The notes: generated by a model not told the origin, from the letters alone. A DNA stretch of 64,000 bases from Lantana camara (GCA_037501455.1 CM074864.1:34250001-34314000); one strand, 5' to 3'; shown: positions 22,474 through 35,019, counted from the first letter of the stretch. Made by a program: numbers and translations.

Positions 22474-25400
22474 TATAACATCCCGCTCGTCTAATGTATA
22501 AGTCACTGCTCGTTCGATCGAGATTTTGATATCTTTGACCCTTCAACGCGTTCGGGGCATCGAAACGAGTCCGTAGACTCTAAGTTTGCCCTATTCTGAC
22601 ATCGTTAACCCCTTTTTCCGACCGTTTTCGCGTACGAGGACCCGAGCTATAATACCCAGATCCTCGTTTTTCAAACCAAGCGATCAGCTGCTCTCTCTCT
22701 CTCACTCCCGGCTCTTTCTCTCTCCTCTCTCACGATTCACTCACATACACTCAAGGTGTAATTTCACACACTACTCAAACTCGACCGATACTCGACGGAA
22801 TTCGACGAACCCATAGTGCTTTTCGAAGAGCTCGACAACGCGGTCACAACCGTACCAAGATCTTGACCAACCGACGAGCGATGGCAGAGAAATTGGCGAT
22901 TTTCAGTCAAGGCGGCGGTAGTTTTGGGGCGGAGATTTCGCCGCCCTTTCGTGGCAGCTTCCGGTGGTGGTTGTTCGACACGTGCCCCGGGATGTGGAAG
23001 AAAACATTCTGGCGTATTTTTCTGTGCAAGCGGCGCCGCCATCGGAGCGGCGCCGCGCTACCCAAAGCGGACGGCGGGCTGTGGAGCTACTATAGCAGCG
23101 CGATTCCGCCGCCTCCGGTGGTCTTTTCCGACGACCTTCGACGGTTTCCAAGGTTTTCCGGGCTCCTGGTTCCATTTCTGGCCTCCTTTTCATCAGATTC
23201 GCGACGGATATAGGGTTTTCCGGCATGGTGGTTGCGCAGTTGAAGGCGGCGGCAGTTCGGCCTTTTCCGACGGGTTTTTGACATCGGACCCTTCACAAGA
23301 TTTACTCAGCACGATGAGGCCGAATTTTCCATGTAGGTGATGACCCAAGAACCAGCCGTTGGTGGAGGATCGGCGGTGAACCGGCGGCTTGTTTTTTCGG
23401 TGATTTTTTCGGCATTTGGCTAGAGGGCTTTCGAAGGCCTCGTTACGGGCTTTCCAACGGTATGTTCTGATTTCGTTTTCGTTTTACGGTTTGCGTTTAA
23501 TTTCAGTTTTTGTCATTGGGATTTAGTTCGTTTTTCGTCAATGAATTCCGGCGTGTTTGGTATTTTCTAAAATTGGTTGAGGGCTTTTGTCGGGCAGGCC
23601 GAGGCGCACGTTTCTGTTCTTTCGGGGAATTTTCCGACCACCGGAGGTGGTGGTCTGGCGGCTGCACGTGGCTGTCCGGCAGGCTCCGACGGCGGCATTC
23701 CGACGCCCTTCGTATAGCGAGTTCCTGTCGTCATGGTGAGTTCAACGCCACTTTACGTTCGTCAATCGGGTGTCCGGTTGATTTGTTTTGAATTTTTGAA
23801 GTTTTGCGAATTAATTGTTAATTGCCCTAATTTGTAATTCCTTCATGTATGCTTAGTAATTTGAGGAATATGTGCTGTATGGAATATGAAAATATGTAAT
23901 AAATTGTGGAATAAATGTCGTTGTTGATATTAGCCTCGTTTATACCTACCGTTTGAACATGATTATCGTACAAGGAGCATTTATGTAATTTTAGGAGAAT
24001 ATAAATTTGTATAACTTGAATTAATTAAACCTTGTCACTTGGTAAATAAATATGCTAATTATGATTTCGTTATAAGAAGTTAGTATGTATAACCTTGAAA
24101 CTTTGAATTAAGGTTTAATCACGTTAATTGTAAATTGATCTCTTATGAAACTTGTGGATTCGTTATGCATTATAAAATTATACGAAACCTTGCATAATTG
24201 AATAACTTAATATCCTTCGTTTGTGCGTTCTATGATTCGGTTGGAACTTCTTATGTAACTTCGTGATCTTTAAATAAAATTCGTAGCATGTTAATATATG
24301 ATTTATTTGGCTTGGTAATACGTGCAATTTTATGAAATGTGATATGTGAATTTGATTTGATTTGATTGCTTTGTAAAGGTGCAATATATAAATCTTTTAT
24401 GTGATATATGAATTGAATGAGACTTATATGATTAAATTAGAAACCTTTGCACGTAAGAATGGTTTAATTGCACGAATATAGATTTGTTATGCAATATATG
24501 AGTTAATATGATTTCTCTGATCTATATAATGATTTGTTTTGTAAGTAATTGATATGAATTTGAATCCTACTTATGTGATTGCATCTCTTATGTGTTAGAG
24601 CTTGTGTCGTGCGTCTCTGTGTGGTTGTTTGAGTCTGAGTCTGAGCCTTGTGTTGTGTTTTAGGTGTCCAGTTGGTTCAGGTGCACCCGGGGTGGTGACT
24701 TGTGGTCGTGCAGGTTCCGGGGTAGACCATTTACGGTGTCTTCGACTTTGTTTCGTGTCAGGTGAGGTTTTAGGATTTTTGTTTTAGTTAAAGCGACCTA
24801 CAACCCTATATGCTAGTTTTCAAGCCCGCATGCGAATATATACTATATGTATATTAAATATGTGTCTTACGATATGTTATGAATTTTGTTAATTCGATTT
24901 GATATGAATCCTTCTGAAATTTTACGTATGGGCATATATAAGCTTAAACGATTTTACGAAAAGGCTATGCTCCAAACCGTGTGTCTTCATGCTAGATACG
25001 GATTAGGATGACACCGAGAGGTACATACATAGCATATGCCGAGTTGCACGGTAAAGTATGTTTCCTATGGTATATGTCTTATGTATGAATCGTATGGTTC
25101 TAGGTTTCGCGAGTTAGGTATGTTTCTTATGAATCTATTTGAATCTATACGAATCTATTTGAATCCCTGGGCCCCCAGAGGTGTGGGTAAGGGAGACCAG
25201 GTACGGCTGTTGGGGTCGTCGGTTATCACCCCTGTGCACACGCTCCTTTGAATTACCTACGCGCGACTCTAAAGGAGATGGAGAAGGCGTGGTGCTTTGA
25301 GCCTTCGGCCCAGGCCGGAGAAGGTACGTTGTGGGATCGCTACCCCACGTATATTGAGTTGCACGATGTGGGCCCGTAACCCACGTGCAGACTTCCGGAG

Positions 25401-26401
25401 AAAGTTGAAATACGGGAATATAAATCTATGAATCTTATGAATTTTTGAGTTTATGCTTCCTTATGAATCTTTGGAGTCTTTTGATTAAGGAGTAAGGTTG
25501 GAGACCCGTACTCGCCGGGTATTTGAATTCTTTTGTTATGTTGATTATGAAACGGGATAGGAGAGTTTGTTTTCAATATGAAGTTTCTACGCTAAGTTAT
25601 GATTCGATCTGAGTATAAGAATCCTTATGAGTTTTAATATGAATCCTTATGCGTTTTTGAATCTATAAATCCTTACGAGTTTTCAAACTTAAGAATATAC
25701 GAATATATGAATAAGTATGAGTTCTTTTGGAAAATGGCTTACATGTAAAACTCTGTTCCCGGTTCATAGTCTTTTGTTTAATACGTGCTTTGCTCTATAT
25801 GTATATATGTGTTGGTGTGTGTTAGCCCCCTCGCTCAGTCAGTGGACTGACCCTCGCTCCACCGATGTTTTTAGTTTGCAGGTTAGCTTTGGAAGTCTTT
25901 GGAGTTCGTTCTAGGCGGCTGTTAGTGTCTGTTGAGTCTATGTCAGTTTGTCGGAGTTATTAAGCTTTTTGTTCTGAATTGTGTTTGTAAATTCTGTATA
26001 AGTTATGCTGCATGCATGTTTGAAGTTATGAATCGAATGTATGATTATTCGGGACAGGTTTCTAGGGCCAGTTGAATCCGTTTTGTTGTTTAATTGTTCG
26101 GGACAGGATAGGACAGGATTGATTATTTAGTTGAACCCGTATAGTTCGTTTTGACGTATGATTGATGATGCTATCATCCTTATTGTATGAAAAGTTTTCG
26201 AAAAGTCAGCATTTCGTATTGCTTTCGTTGTTATGTTTTTGCATTCTTTCATTTGTACAGGGTTAGGTACCGCCTAGCATCGGTTGGATTTTTCGTTTGT
26301 CACCCATTCGCTGTGGTGTGGTGCGTGTGCGGACTTTTCATTTCGTACACGTGTCGGGTCATAGTCCGGGGGTGTGGTACCCCACCGCTTGGGGTGCTAC
26401 A
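22474..26401 (+). mobile_element. 3' LTR (3.93 kb) of the LARD-like element
   Basis: It starts TATAACATCC, the usual TG having become TA, and ends TGGGGTGCTACA at 26401, followed by the second TTCAT. It is collinear with 16282-20234 with several small indels, such as the loss of about 13 bp in the GC-rich island near 23055. Confidence 0.92.
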
Positions 26402-27181
26402 TTCATGGACCCATTTCTCTTAGCAGGTTTTGGGATGATCGGATGGAGTGTTCGTTCTCGTCGAGCCAGTTTTGTTGAGTTTATGATCCATTGTTTGAAA
26501 ACCTTGCATTTATTTTGAGTAAAAGCTAAATAGATCATGAACACTTTTGATATAGCATGCATCCCTTTTGTAATATTCCTTGTACTTAAGACTCTCACCG
26601 GTTCTTTTGTGCTGCCTCTTCCGCCCTTTCGTGTACGCTGATTGTTTTTGAGAGTCGTGCTAGGCAGAGTCATGTCTTGGAGTTGTTGTCTCAGAGTCTA
26701 ACATGTTCCTTTGTTTACATTGTAACGTACTTGTTATGTTGTTGCTTTCGCGACTTTGGGATTATTGGATTGTTGGTTGTATGATTCGAATTTATCTTGG
26801 TAGATGGACCGTGCCGATCACTTAGGATGATTCGCTATATCCTATTTTGAGAATTATGTACTAGACCGATGGTCACATACTTGACGAATTCATGATGATT
26901 TGATGATCCATTTATGTTTTGAATTATCTTTGCAAGCATGTTGTTAATTTATTCTTCCACGTTTGTGCTTGACTTTAATTCTTGTTCGTTCAAGTCCAGT
27001 ACCGCCTAGGTAGTTTGTGCTTGACTTTAATTCTTGTTCGTTCAAGTGTAGTACCGCCTAGGTAGGTTGTTTGTCTGTCACTGTCTGCTTTGAGTTTGGC
27101 GTGTATATAGATGCCTGTTTCATATACGAGCTAGGCTCGTAACGTGGGATAGGATGTGATTGCCCTTGTCGGGGCGTCACA
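26402..27181 (+). mobile_element. Gypsy-type LTR, right part, with a remnant of its primer site
   Basis: It continues the LTR interrupted at 16281 and ends CGGGGCGTCACA at 27181. After it comes GCCCCTTTTCGAGTGGTATC, which keeps only the TGGTATC half of the tRNA-Met primer site before unrelated DNA begins at about 27200. The interior of this element is deleted. This LTR edge lies about 290 bp from the stop codon of the host gene. Confidence 0.78.
26961..27064. repeat. 52-bp tandem duplication
   Basis: Two adjacent copies start GTTTGTGCTTGACTTTAATT at 26961 and 27013 and differ at about two bases. Each ends with the ACCGCCTAGGTAG motif that marks the approach to the LTR 3' end, which is therefore doubled here. 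Confidence 0.93.
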
Positions 27182-27204
27182 GCCCCTTTTCGAGTGGTAT
27201 CCAT

Positions 27205-27229
27205 ATATAGATAGATAGATAGATAGATA
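27205..27229. repeat. (GATA)n microsatellite
   Basis: Six ATAG units beside the LTR edge, at the start of the gene island. Confidence 0.9.
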
Positions 27230-27472
27230 AAAGAGCCAAAAAAAGTAAATCACCGGAGGAACTGCATTAGATGATGAATTATTGAAACATAGTAAAAAAA
27301 AGTAACCATGTATGGGACTATCCCACATTAAAAAAAGGGAAATAACTTAGTAAAGAGTTAAATTAAGGTGCAAGATAGAAAAGGTGAAAAACGAAAACTG
27401 AAACTGAAGTTTGATCATCGCTTCATTTTTAAAGCAAAGTTTCTTCCATCCAAGGGAACAAAAGACAGATAA

Positions 27473-30400
27473 TTACTGCTTTTCTGGGTTGGAAACCTGT
27501 GGCCTCACCGGCGTCTTTGAAGGAGACACCCTAAAAAATATTATCAACAATTCATTAGAGTGAAGTCAAAGAAGATGTCGCAATACTTGATTATGATTTG
27601 TACCTGATACGCTGGGATCCCAGCATTTGGCCACAACAATCAAGAGCCACGATTGCACTCTCAGCCTATAAGTTTTTATGAAAATTATCATTTCTAAGAG
27701 AGAGAAAGAGAGGTAGGGAGGAAAGTAAAAGAATCACAATAAGATTTAGCAAGGTGCATAGCAGAGGAAGTAATGTTAATAATATATGCATATGTTAACT
27801 ATCAAAATTCAGAAATCGGATCCAGTGGATAACTGTAATTATAACAGAGTACAATTCCAAATGAAAATAAGACATTCAAATATTTTTCGGAACCATAATA
27901 ACTATGCCTCCTTAGTCCTTACATATTCATGAACAGTAAATTAATAACAACAATAAGAAGAATAAATAGATGGACAGTGCAGTTCATATCGGCACATCAA
28001 TTATGTTAATAAGGGGAATATGCAACACACACAAAGTAATTTTACTAATGAACACAAAAAGGCAGGGCGAATTGTCAATGCTCATAATGTGGATGTAAAT
28101 AAACGTGTAATTCATGCATGTCAGGAAAAAATAGAGTTATTAAGGTTACCATTAGTGTTCTTCTGATTGAACCCTTTTTCAAAAATATTACCTCTCAACA
28201 ACCATAAATATTAAACTTAAATAAAGGAAATCACCTGTATCTCGGTAATTACAAACCTAGCACCCAATTGAGGGTTTACATTACAGCCATTAAACTGTTT
28301 ATAACTTTTACAGACATAATCATAAAATCACAATGAAAATCGAGAATGGTCTCTTCTCAGTTAACGGTCAACTTTTGACCCAATTTGCTGACCATAATAA
28401 ACTTATATAAATGTTGCCAAAACCTAAGGGTAACTTCATGAATGTCAGAAAAAATAAATGAAGTATTTGAGGTTATAAAGGTCATCATCAATACTCTCAT
28501 CATTGGACCGTGTTTTGACAACAATAAGACTTGAGAAACCACAAAAATAAGAGTTTGGGCACTCAAAAAAGGAAATATGGAATTAATTGTCATAGAACGT
28601 ATACTCAACCAAACAACGTTACCATGAAAAATTCCACAAAAGCAATTCTGGTGGAGTGCATGTGATCCCCCAAAAGCCTCAGGCGTGACACCTATTAAAT
28701 AAATTTATTTACTCTGTCATACAATAACAAGAAAACAATTTGAGAAAATAAGATGACCATTAAACTTACTACTCTTACCTGACCACATCTCGTTTCAAAG
28801 AAGCTCTTCACATCAGCTTGAGAAACCTAATCAGAATAACAAATACCACAGATGTATCATTTAAAATTATTTATTCCTATATAACCACAAAACAGTACAA
28901 ATAAAATTTAAAAATATGTAGTTTGAATTCCCTTGTAACTATATGCAACTACACAAACATACCCTCTTATTTCCAAAAGAACTGAAAAAAAAATGAAAAA
29001 ACCAATTTTGATCATCTAAGTTTCATCAAATGTGGGGAGTTTCATAGGGGAGGATACTGTAATTATTTCTTTGTGTATACCTTCTTATCAATGTTTGTAC
29101 AGTAAACTGTCCTAGCGCACATCTCTCGTTCGTCCTCTGACTACGAATAAAGAAAACCAAAAAGACAAAAAAACAGATCAATCGATGGAGTCTATAAGTG
29201 AAAACTGTGCAAGATAAAAATGTGATCAACGGTCATGATTAGTTTTACCCTGGGAAGGAAAGTAGGGTTCACAGGAAGGATGGAAGTTTTAGAACGCAAG
29301 ACTTTGATGGGAGAGAAACCTAATAGTGTTCCTGAGAGGCTAAGAGCAGTTCTAGCCGAACCTGTTGATATTGAGTTACGTGTAAGAGATTTTGGATTAG
29401 AAAATTTCCAAATTAAAAAGGGTAATTTAGGAAAAGAAACCGGAAAAAAGAATAAAGATTACCCACATTTATCAGCAAATTCTACAAAGGCAAAGCGAAG
29501 ACGTGAGTGTGGATCACCACATATGCGACAGTCAACAACCTGCAAAATGAATGCAATACAAACATAAATATGGATCATTCATAGAAGGAAACATATGTAT
29601 ATAATTAAATATGCTTATATCTAAATAGATGGATACAGATATAGACATATATTATTTTTGAAAACTTTACGTAATGAATGCAATCAAGCAAAGCCGATGG
29701 AAAGGCTCTTACTTGCACAGAAGCGAAATATTAAAAAAGCAGTGTAGTAAAAGTGAAGAACGTTACAATGACTCTAAGAAAATTCCACTAGTTTACGATA
29801 ATAACCTTAAAGCTATAAGTTGAAGCTAAAAGTTCTGCTTAACTGCTTCTAGTTTCTAACTTATTTTTATGCTCCAATAAAGCAACTAGTTTTCGAACAC
29901 GCAAATGGGAAAAGGCAAGAATTAGTAAAGTACTTTTTTAAGAGTTTCCAAACACTATTGAAATATGCTTCCTTCCTAGGGTGGGTGCTATTTTGGTGGT
30001 TTTGACTTAGCAAGGTATAGGAATATAGGAAAGATACATTAAATTGGTCCAGATTAAGCATTTAAAATGCACTTTTAGGTATATTTTTAGGAAAATTAAA
30101 AAGCTAGATGGAAACATTCATTGCTTTCATTATGCCCCTATTTGTATCGGCATCCGATTAGAAATGAAATGCAATGCTTACTAACATGAAAATAGTGTGA
30201 TCAGAATCCTCCGTATATTACAGAAAATCATATAAAAAATAAATAAATTATTAGCATCAAGGTTTCTCAAGAAAATGTTTCAAGCTGACTAATGTATTCT
30301 GTTCAGACTGATAAATAGAATCAGAACACTATCAGAACAAATTAAAAGTGCATATAAAACAATCCTGAAGATTGAAGTTCTCTGAGCAGAATAACTTACT

Positions 30401-32025
30401 TGTCCATAGCTGCTAAATAAGGCAGCAAGCCGCTCCTCAGTAATCTTAATTTAAAAGGTAAGAAACAACATAAATTAGAATTTCCTTTTTCCAGGAAACA
30501 GACAACAAATAGAATGATAATATATATATCATTTTTTTCTTACATTATGATCGATGTCTGATACATAGACAGTTCGTCTAATACTGTCTTCTCTTTGAGC
30601 TTTGGAAGCTCTGCTACTCACTCTCCTCCTGCCGGAGTTGCAGTTATTTCTTCTCTGAGGAAAAACATATACATAAGCGGAGCACGGTCAGATCATCTGC
30701 AGGCAAGATATTGACAACCCAATAAACAAAGGACTGGCCTGATAATAATGCACCCATAAGCTCCTACGAATTAAGCTGAACCAAATCTCAAACTGTTTCA
30801 TTAAAGACATTGTGGAAAATCTACTCATTTACAAAGGAAATGATGAAATTAATTTATGAGAAAAACATTACTGTAAAAATTACAAAAAACAATGCAAAAT
30901 CCCTAAAACCCGAGAAAGAATGAAGTCAGAGGAGCTTCAAGAACCTTTCACCATCTATATACTAAAAGAACACAATTCATCACAAAAACAAAACAAATCA
31001 AAGTCATTTCTTCACACTCAAGCTCCTAAAATTAATCTGAACAAAATTTCAAACCAAACTCATAAATATAATGTGAAAAATCCACTCTTTTACAAACGAA
31101 ATGGTGAAAATCAATTCATGAGATCAACACGAATATAAAAATTACAAAGAACAATGCAAATGCCGAAAACCGGAGAAAGAATTAAGGAACGGAGCTTTCA
31201 GAAAATTTCACCATCTATATACTAAAATAACTGGTTCATCAATAAAGCAAAACTAAATCAAAGTTATCTCTTCAAAGAGAACATCATTTCATGCTCTCTT
31301 TCCTTTCGACATCCTTAAATGATAAGCCTGTCCGTTTATATGCCCCTTAATGAAAAATACTCCTAAGCATCCAAATAATAATAAAGCATAAATAATCAGT
31401 GTATCAAATAACAAATAGGTAAGTTAAGATAGCAAAACCTCAGCCATGGAAGAAAAAAGGAACATGTCCAGGAATTTTCAATTCAGTGAAAACGGAAATA
31501 AATCTAAAAATGAGGCTAACGATCACCATTCAAAATTGCAAATTAACAATTCAATCTAAAAAGTAACCAATTAATATAACAACAAAAACCACGGATTACC
31601 GGCTACAATTAACCAAAGAGGTAACATACAAGCATTTTAAAAGGTTAAATCAGTATATATACATATGTTACCCTTCGATTATTAGGGAAACCATCAGTTT
31701 CCAAAGTCTTGTTAGAAATCAAAAAATTGAAAGCACCCATTTGTCCATGATAATAAGATGAAGGAATAAACTCCTTGGCAAGGGGATTGAGCTTCAGTGT
31801 CTTCAGCATATCAACAATATCCTTCATTTGCAGTTCTGATTTTGATTCCGCATTGGTGTTCAAATCCGACCCATCAACAACACTACCGTTCGAATTTTCC
31901 GAATTGGAATTGCCTTCATTTTTTTCATTGTTGTTTTCGATTTTTTTGGGTGATGAAGGCTCAACAACATGGGAATTCATTTCCAATACTGATGCCTCAC
32001 CAGACAACTCTGCACCAGCAGCCAT
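27473..32025 (-). CDS. CID: CID8-13-type PABP-interacting RNA-binding protein, ten exons
   Basis: The minus-strand coding exons are 32025-31672, 30654-30544, 30444-30400, 29539-29467, 29361-29249, 29140-29081, 28826-28779, 28691-28623, 27665-27604 and 27530-27473. All introns are GT-AG and the phases agree, giving 993 nt (330 residues and TAA). Residues 77-90 carry a PAM2 motif (LKLNPLAKEFIPSS), which binds the MLLE domain of poly(A)-binding protein. A basic linker follows (119-140, RRRVSSRASKAQRED). RRM1 (about 144-222) has RTVYVSDID and LRFAFVEF; RRM2 (about 241-315) has RTVYCTNID and TRIAFVEF. This order and length match the Arabidopsis CID8-CID13 group, thought to act on mRNA with PABP. 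I chose ATG 32025 because the frame upstream (next Met at 32142) encodes no family sequence. The linker between PAM2 and RRM1 seems short, so a small exon in the 1.0-kb first intron could be missed. The particular CID number cannot be assigned. Confidence 0.92.
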
Positions 32026-32760
32026 GGAATTAACAAAAAACCACAAACAAAAGATGCCCAAAAATTTTCTAGTTAAATTTTTAATAAAAAGGACCCAGAA
32101 AGACCATCCACACAAAAACACAATCCTTATAACTCTATACAAATACGAGGATCAGTGAAGAACTCCAGTTTCTGATTTCCGTGATCTCTGTATACAATCT
32201 AGGCGGATTCTCTCAATGTATATGTGTGAGAATATTATCAATACTTCCTGTTAAAACCAAAAGCCCGCATGCTGAAAAGGGTCAGAAATGGTAGGGAGAG
32301 TGGGAGAGAGGAGAGAAGCAAAATTTTTTGGTTGTTTATGGGAGGAACCAACAGGTGGCCTTGGCTTTTGGCAAATTTTATTTTATTTATTTATTTATTT
32401 TTCCTTACTCAAATGCCTCGTGTGACATTCGAATTCGAGATATTATGCGGAGAAGGCTTTTGGCAACTTATAAAAGCAATGTGTGCAAAAATATTGTGCT
32501 GAGAGAGGGGGTGCAGAAAGGGATTTGAACACACACTCCCAAGTGATCAAAGGGATTTGAACTCGGGTCATTATTTTTAAGAAACAACCCTCGAACTACT
32601 TGAATCAAACCCTGTTGGCTTACATTACAGATGGGGAGTTGAAAGTGCGGGCCGTTAAAAATAGGGAGTGAGAGACAGAGAGGGGCAAGGGCAATATAGA
32701 ATGAATTGAACTCAAAGCCTCAGCTTGTGTTGTGTTTGTTACTTTCTATAACAGAGGATA
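32026..32760. other. 5' flank of the CID-type gene
   Basis: This should hold the 5' untranslated region and promoter of the minus-strand gene. I see no convincing TATA box at a typical distance. A T-rich tract occurs at 32380-32402. Nothing else is recognisable. Confidence 0.4.
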
Positions 32761-32809
32761 TTGCTTTTATATATAACTGACATTTTAAAGCAATTTTCAA
32801 GTATAAAAA

Positions 32810-33260
32810 AGACAATTTTCGACGACCTTCCGGTGAATTTTAAGTCGTCTGAAAAACTCTCGTCTCATCATATTTTAGATGAACTTTCCGACTACATTTC
32901 CGATGAAATTATATCCGATCGAACTTTCCGACTACTTTCCGACGAAAAATTATGTCATCCGAAATCCATTGGCTTCCGATGAACTTTCTACGAATTTACC
33001 GGCAAAAATATATCGACCAAAATTTTACCATCTTATGTTTCCGGCGAATTTTCGATGAAATCTAATACCTCAAAATTTCAGGCCAAACATATTCCGACAA
33101 ACTTTCCGACCAAAGACTATAATTTTATTATTTTTTATAATATTTTTTCAGACGAACTTTTCAGAATTTTATTTATTAATAATATTTTTCAGGCGAGCTT
33201 TGAGACAAACTTTTAGAATTTTATTATTTTTAATAATAACTTCAGATAGATTTTTTCGTC
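32810..33260. repeat. Interspersed TTTCCGACGAA-type words
   Basis: Many variants of a short word (GAACTTTCCGACTAC, CTTTCCGACGAAAA, TTTTCGACGACCTTCCG, AACTTTCCGACCAAA) lie on one strand at irregular 20-60-bp spacing, decaying to the right. Subterminal repeats of plant CACTA (En/Spm) transposons look like this. No CACTA terminus is visible, so the assignment is an inference. Confidence 0.5.
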
Positions 33261-33338
33261 GTATATTCGTCGAAATTTTCTTTTTTAAAAAAAATAATTT
33301 ATAAATTTAGATTTTTTACTTGCTTATAATATAATTTT

Positions 33339-33648
33339 GGGAAAAAGATTTTTTGGCATCCGAATTATGCCCGTTTTTGCAATTTACCATCCAAACAATT
33401 TTTCATTGCAAACCGCCATCCAACCTTTGCATTTTTGATAAAATGACATCTGAAGGTGGTTTGGTCCGACGTGTATGTTTTAAGAAAATGCCACGTGTCA
33501 AATTTTTTCCCCAAAACCACCAAAAAAAATGGTTTAGATGGCGTTTTGTTAAAAATGCAAAAGTTGGATGGCAGTTTGCAATAAAAAATTGTTTGGATGG
33601 TAAATTGCAAAAACGGGCATAGTTCGGATGCTAAAAAATATTTATCCC
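33339..33648. mobile_element. Mutator-type MITE (310 bp) with long inverted repeats
   Basis: The ends are GGGAAAAAGATTTTTTGGCA and, as the reverse complement of the right end, GGGATAAATATTTTTTAGCA. The inverted arms extend about 100 bp with few differences (both contain CATCCGAA, ATGCCCGTTTTTGCAATTTA, CCATCCAAACAATTTTT). A 9-bp direct duplication, TATAATTTT, flanks it at 33330-33338 and 33649-33657. Long inverted repeats with a 9-bp duplication are typical of Mutator-like elements. With no transposase it would need one in trans. Open frames on both strands here are the two arms read in opposite directions. Confidence 0.9.
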
Positions 33649-33839
33649 TATAATTTTTATCGATTGTATCCCTATAAAAACAATGACTAGAAATTTAATA
33701 ATATAGATAAATCCAGCAGCATTATAATAACAAATCCTGATAAATTCATATAAGAAAATGAAAAATTCTAACAAATTAAGAGTTCTCAAATAATAAAAAG
33801 AGTACTAGAAGTTTCAATCAGACAGGATAATGTTTTTCA

Positions 33840-34070
33840 AAACATAAAACAAAAAGTTCATTGTAGTCATGTTCCACTTCTAAAAGATCATTTGCTTCTT
33901 CTAAAGACCTTTTCACTTGCTTCTTCTAAACACCTCATCATTCTTGTGTAGCCCCCTAACAGCCTAATGCCATAATTCAACATCAGTAGGCAAGTTAGCT
34001 CTCTCCTCCTCACTAAGTAGAGTTGCTTGTTGGTTCCTAATATCTTTCAAATTCTCGTAGTTTTCCTACA
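33840..34070 (-). pseudogene. Possible relic of a plant transposase-like C-terminus
   Basis: The minus-strand frame from about 34062 reads NYENLKDIRNQQATLLSEEE, continues to DVELWH, and after a stop gives AVRGLHKNDEVF. The pattern recalls the C-terminal part of plant En/Spm-associated transposase proteins (E-R-A-LP-DVELW-AVGG-K-VFGLG). No longer frame supports it. The neighbouring TTTCCGACGAA words make a decayed CACTA element plausible. Confidence 0.33.
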
Positions 34071-34307
34071 TTAATATACCATGTATTTTATCATCATGAA
34101 TTTGTATAACCATTATAATAAATGATTAACTACACATAAATATATTCAAACAATTAAACTTACCCATGTCAAGTGTCAACGCTCCTCAACCCATTTATTG
34201 CTCTAATAAAGAACTAAAGAAAATAGATAAATGAGAGATAGAAAAATAGAAGAGCAACAAACTAATTATCGAAGTATCTCTCAAAGGTTTATTAATTATT
34301 TGACTGT

Positions 34308-35019
<712 letters not shown>

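Larger units (their letters stand above)
16282..26401 (+). mobile_element. Complete non-autonomous LTR retrotransposon (LARD-like)
   Basis: A 10,120-bp element with LTRs at 16282-20234 and 22474-26401, the 5-bp duplication TTCAT on both sides, a tRNA-Met primer site at 20242-20253 and a polypurine tract before 22474. The 2239-bp interior has no gag-pol. Long LTRs around a short non-coding interior with intact cis signals define large retrotransposon derivatives (LARDs), which need proteins from a related element. Likely donors are Tekay-like elements such as the one at 56887-64000: the bases preceding the 3' LTR (GACAGGTCCTTTTGAAGGAG and on) are shared with it. A short GTLSIHGICTHAF-like frame near 21652 recalls the gag-protease junction of that group. 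Confidence 0.93.

Noticed and set aside
29235..29567. 110-codon plus-strand frame
   Set aside because: It lies antisense to exons 4 and 5 of the CID-type gene, whose minus-strand reading encodes RRM1.
32545..32568. GGGATTTGAACTCGGGTC resembling a tRNA B box
   Set aside because: No A box, no cloverleaf and no clear repeat boundary. This word is common in plant repeats.
33353..33622. Similar proteins encoded on opposite strands (QFTIQTIF... on both)
   Set aside because: The resemblance arises because they are the two inverted arms of the MITE.
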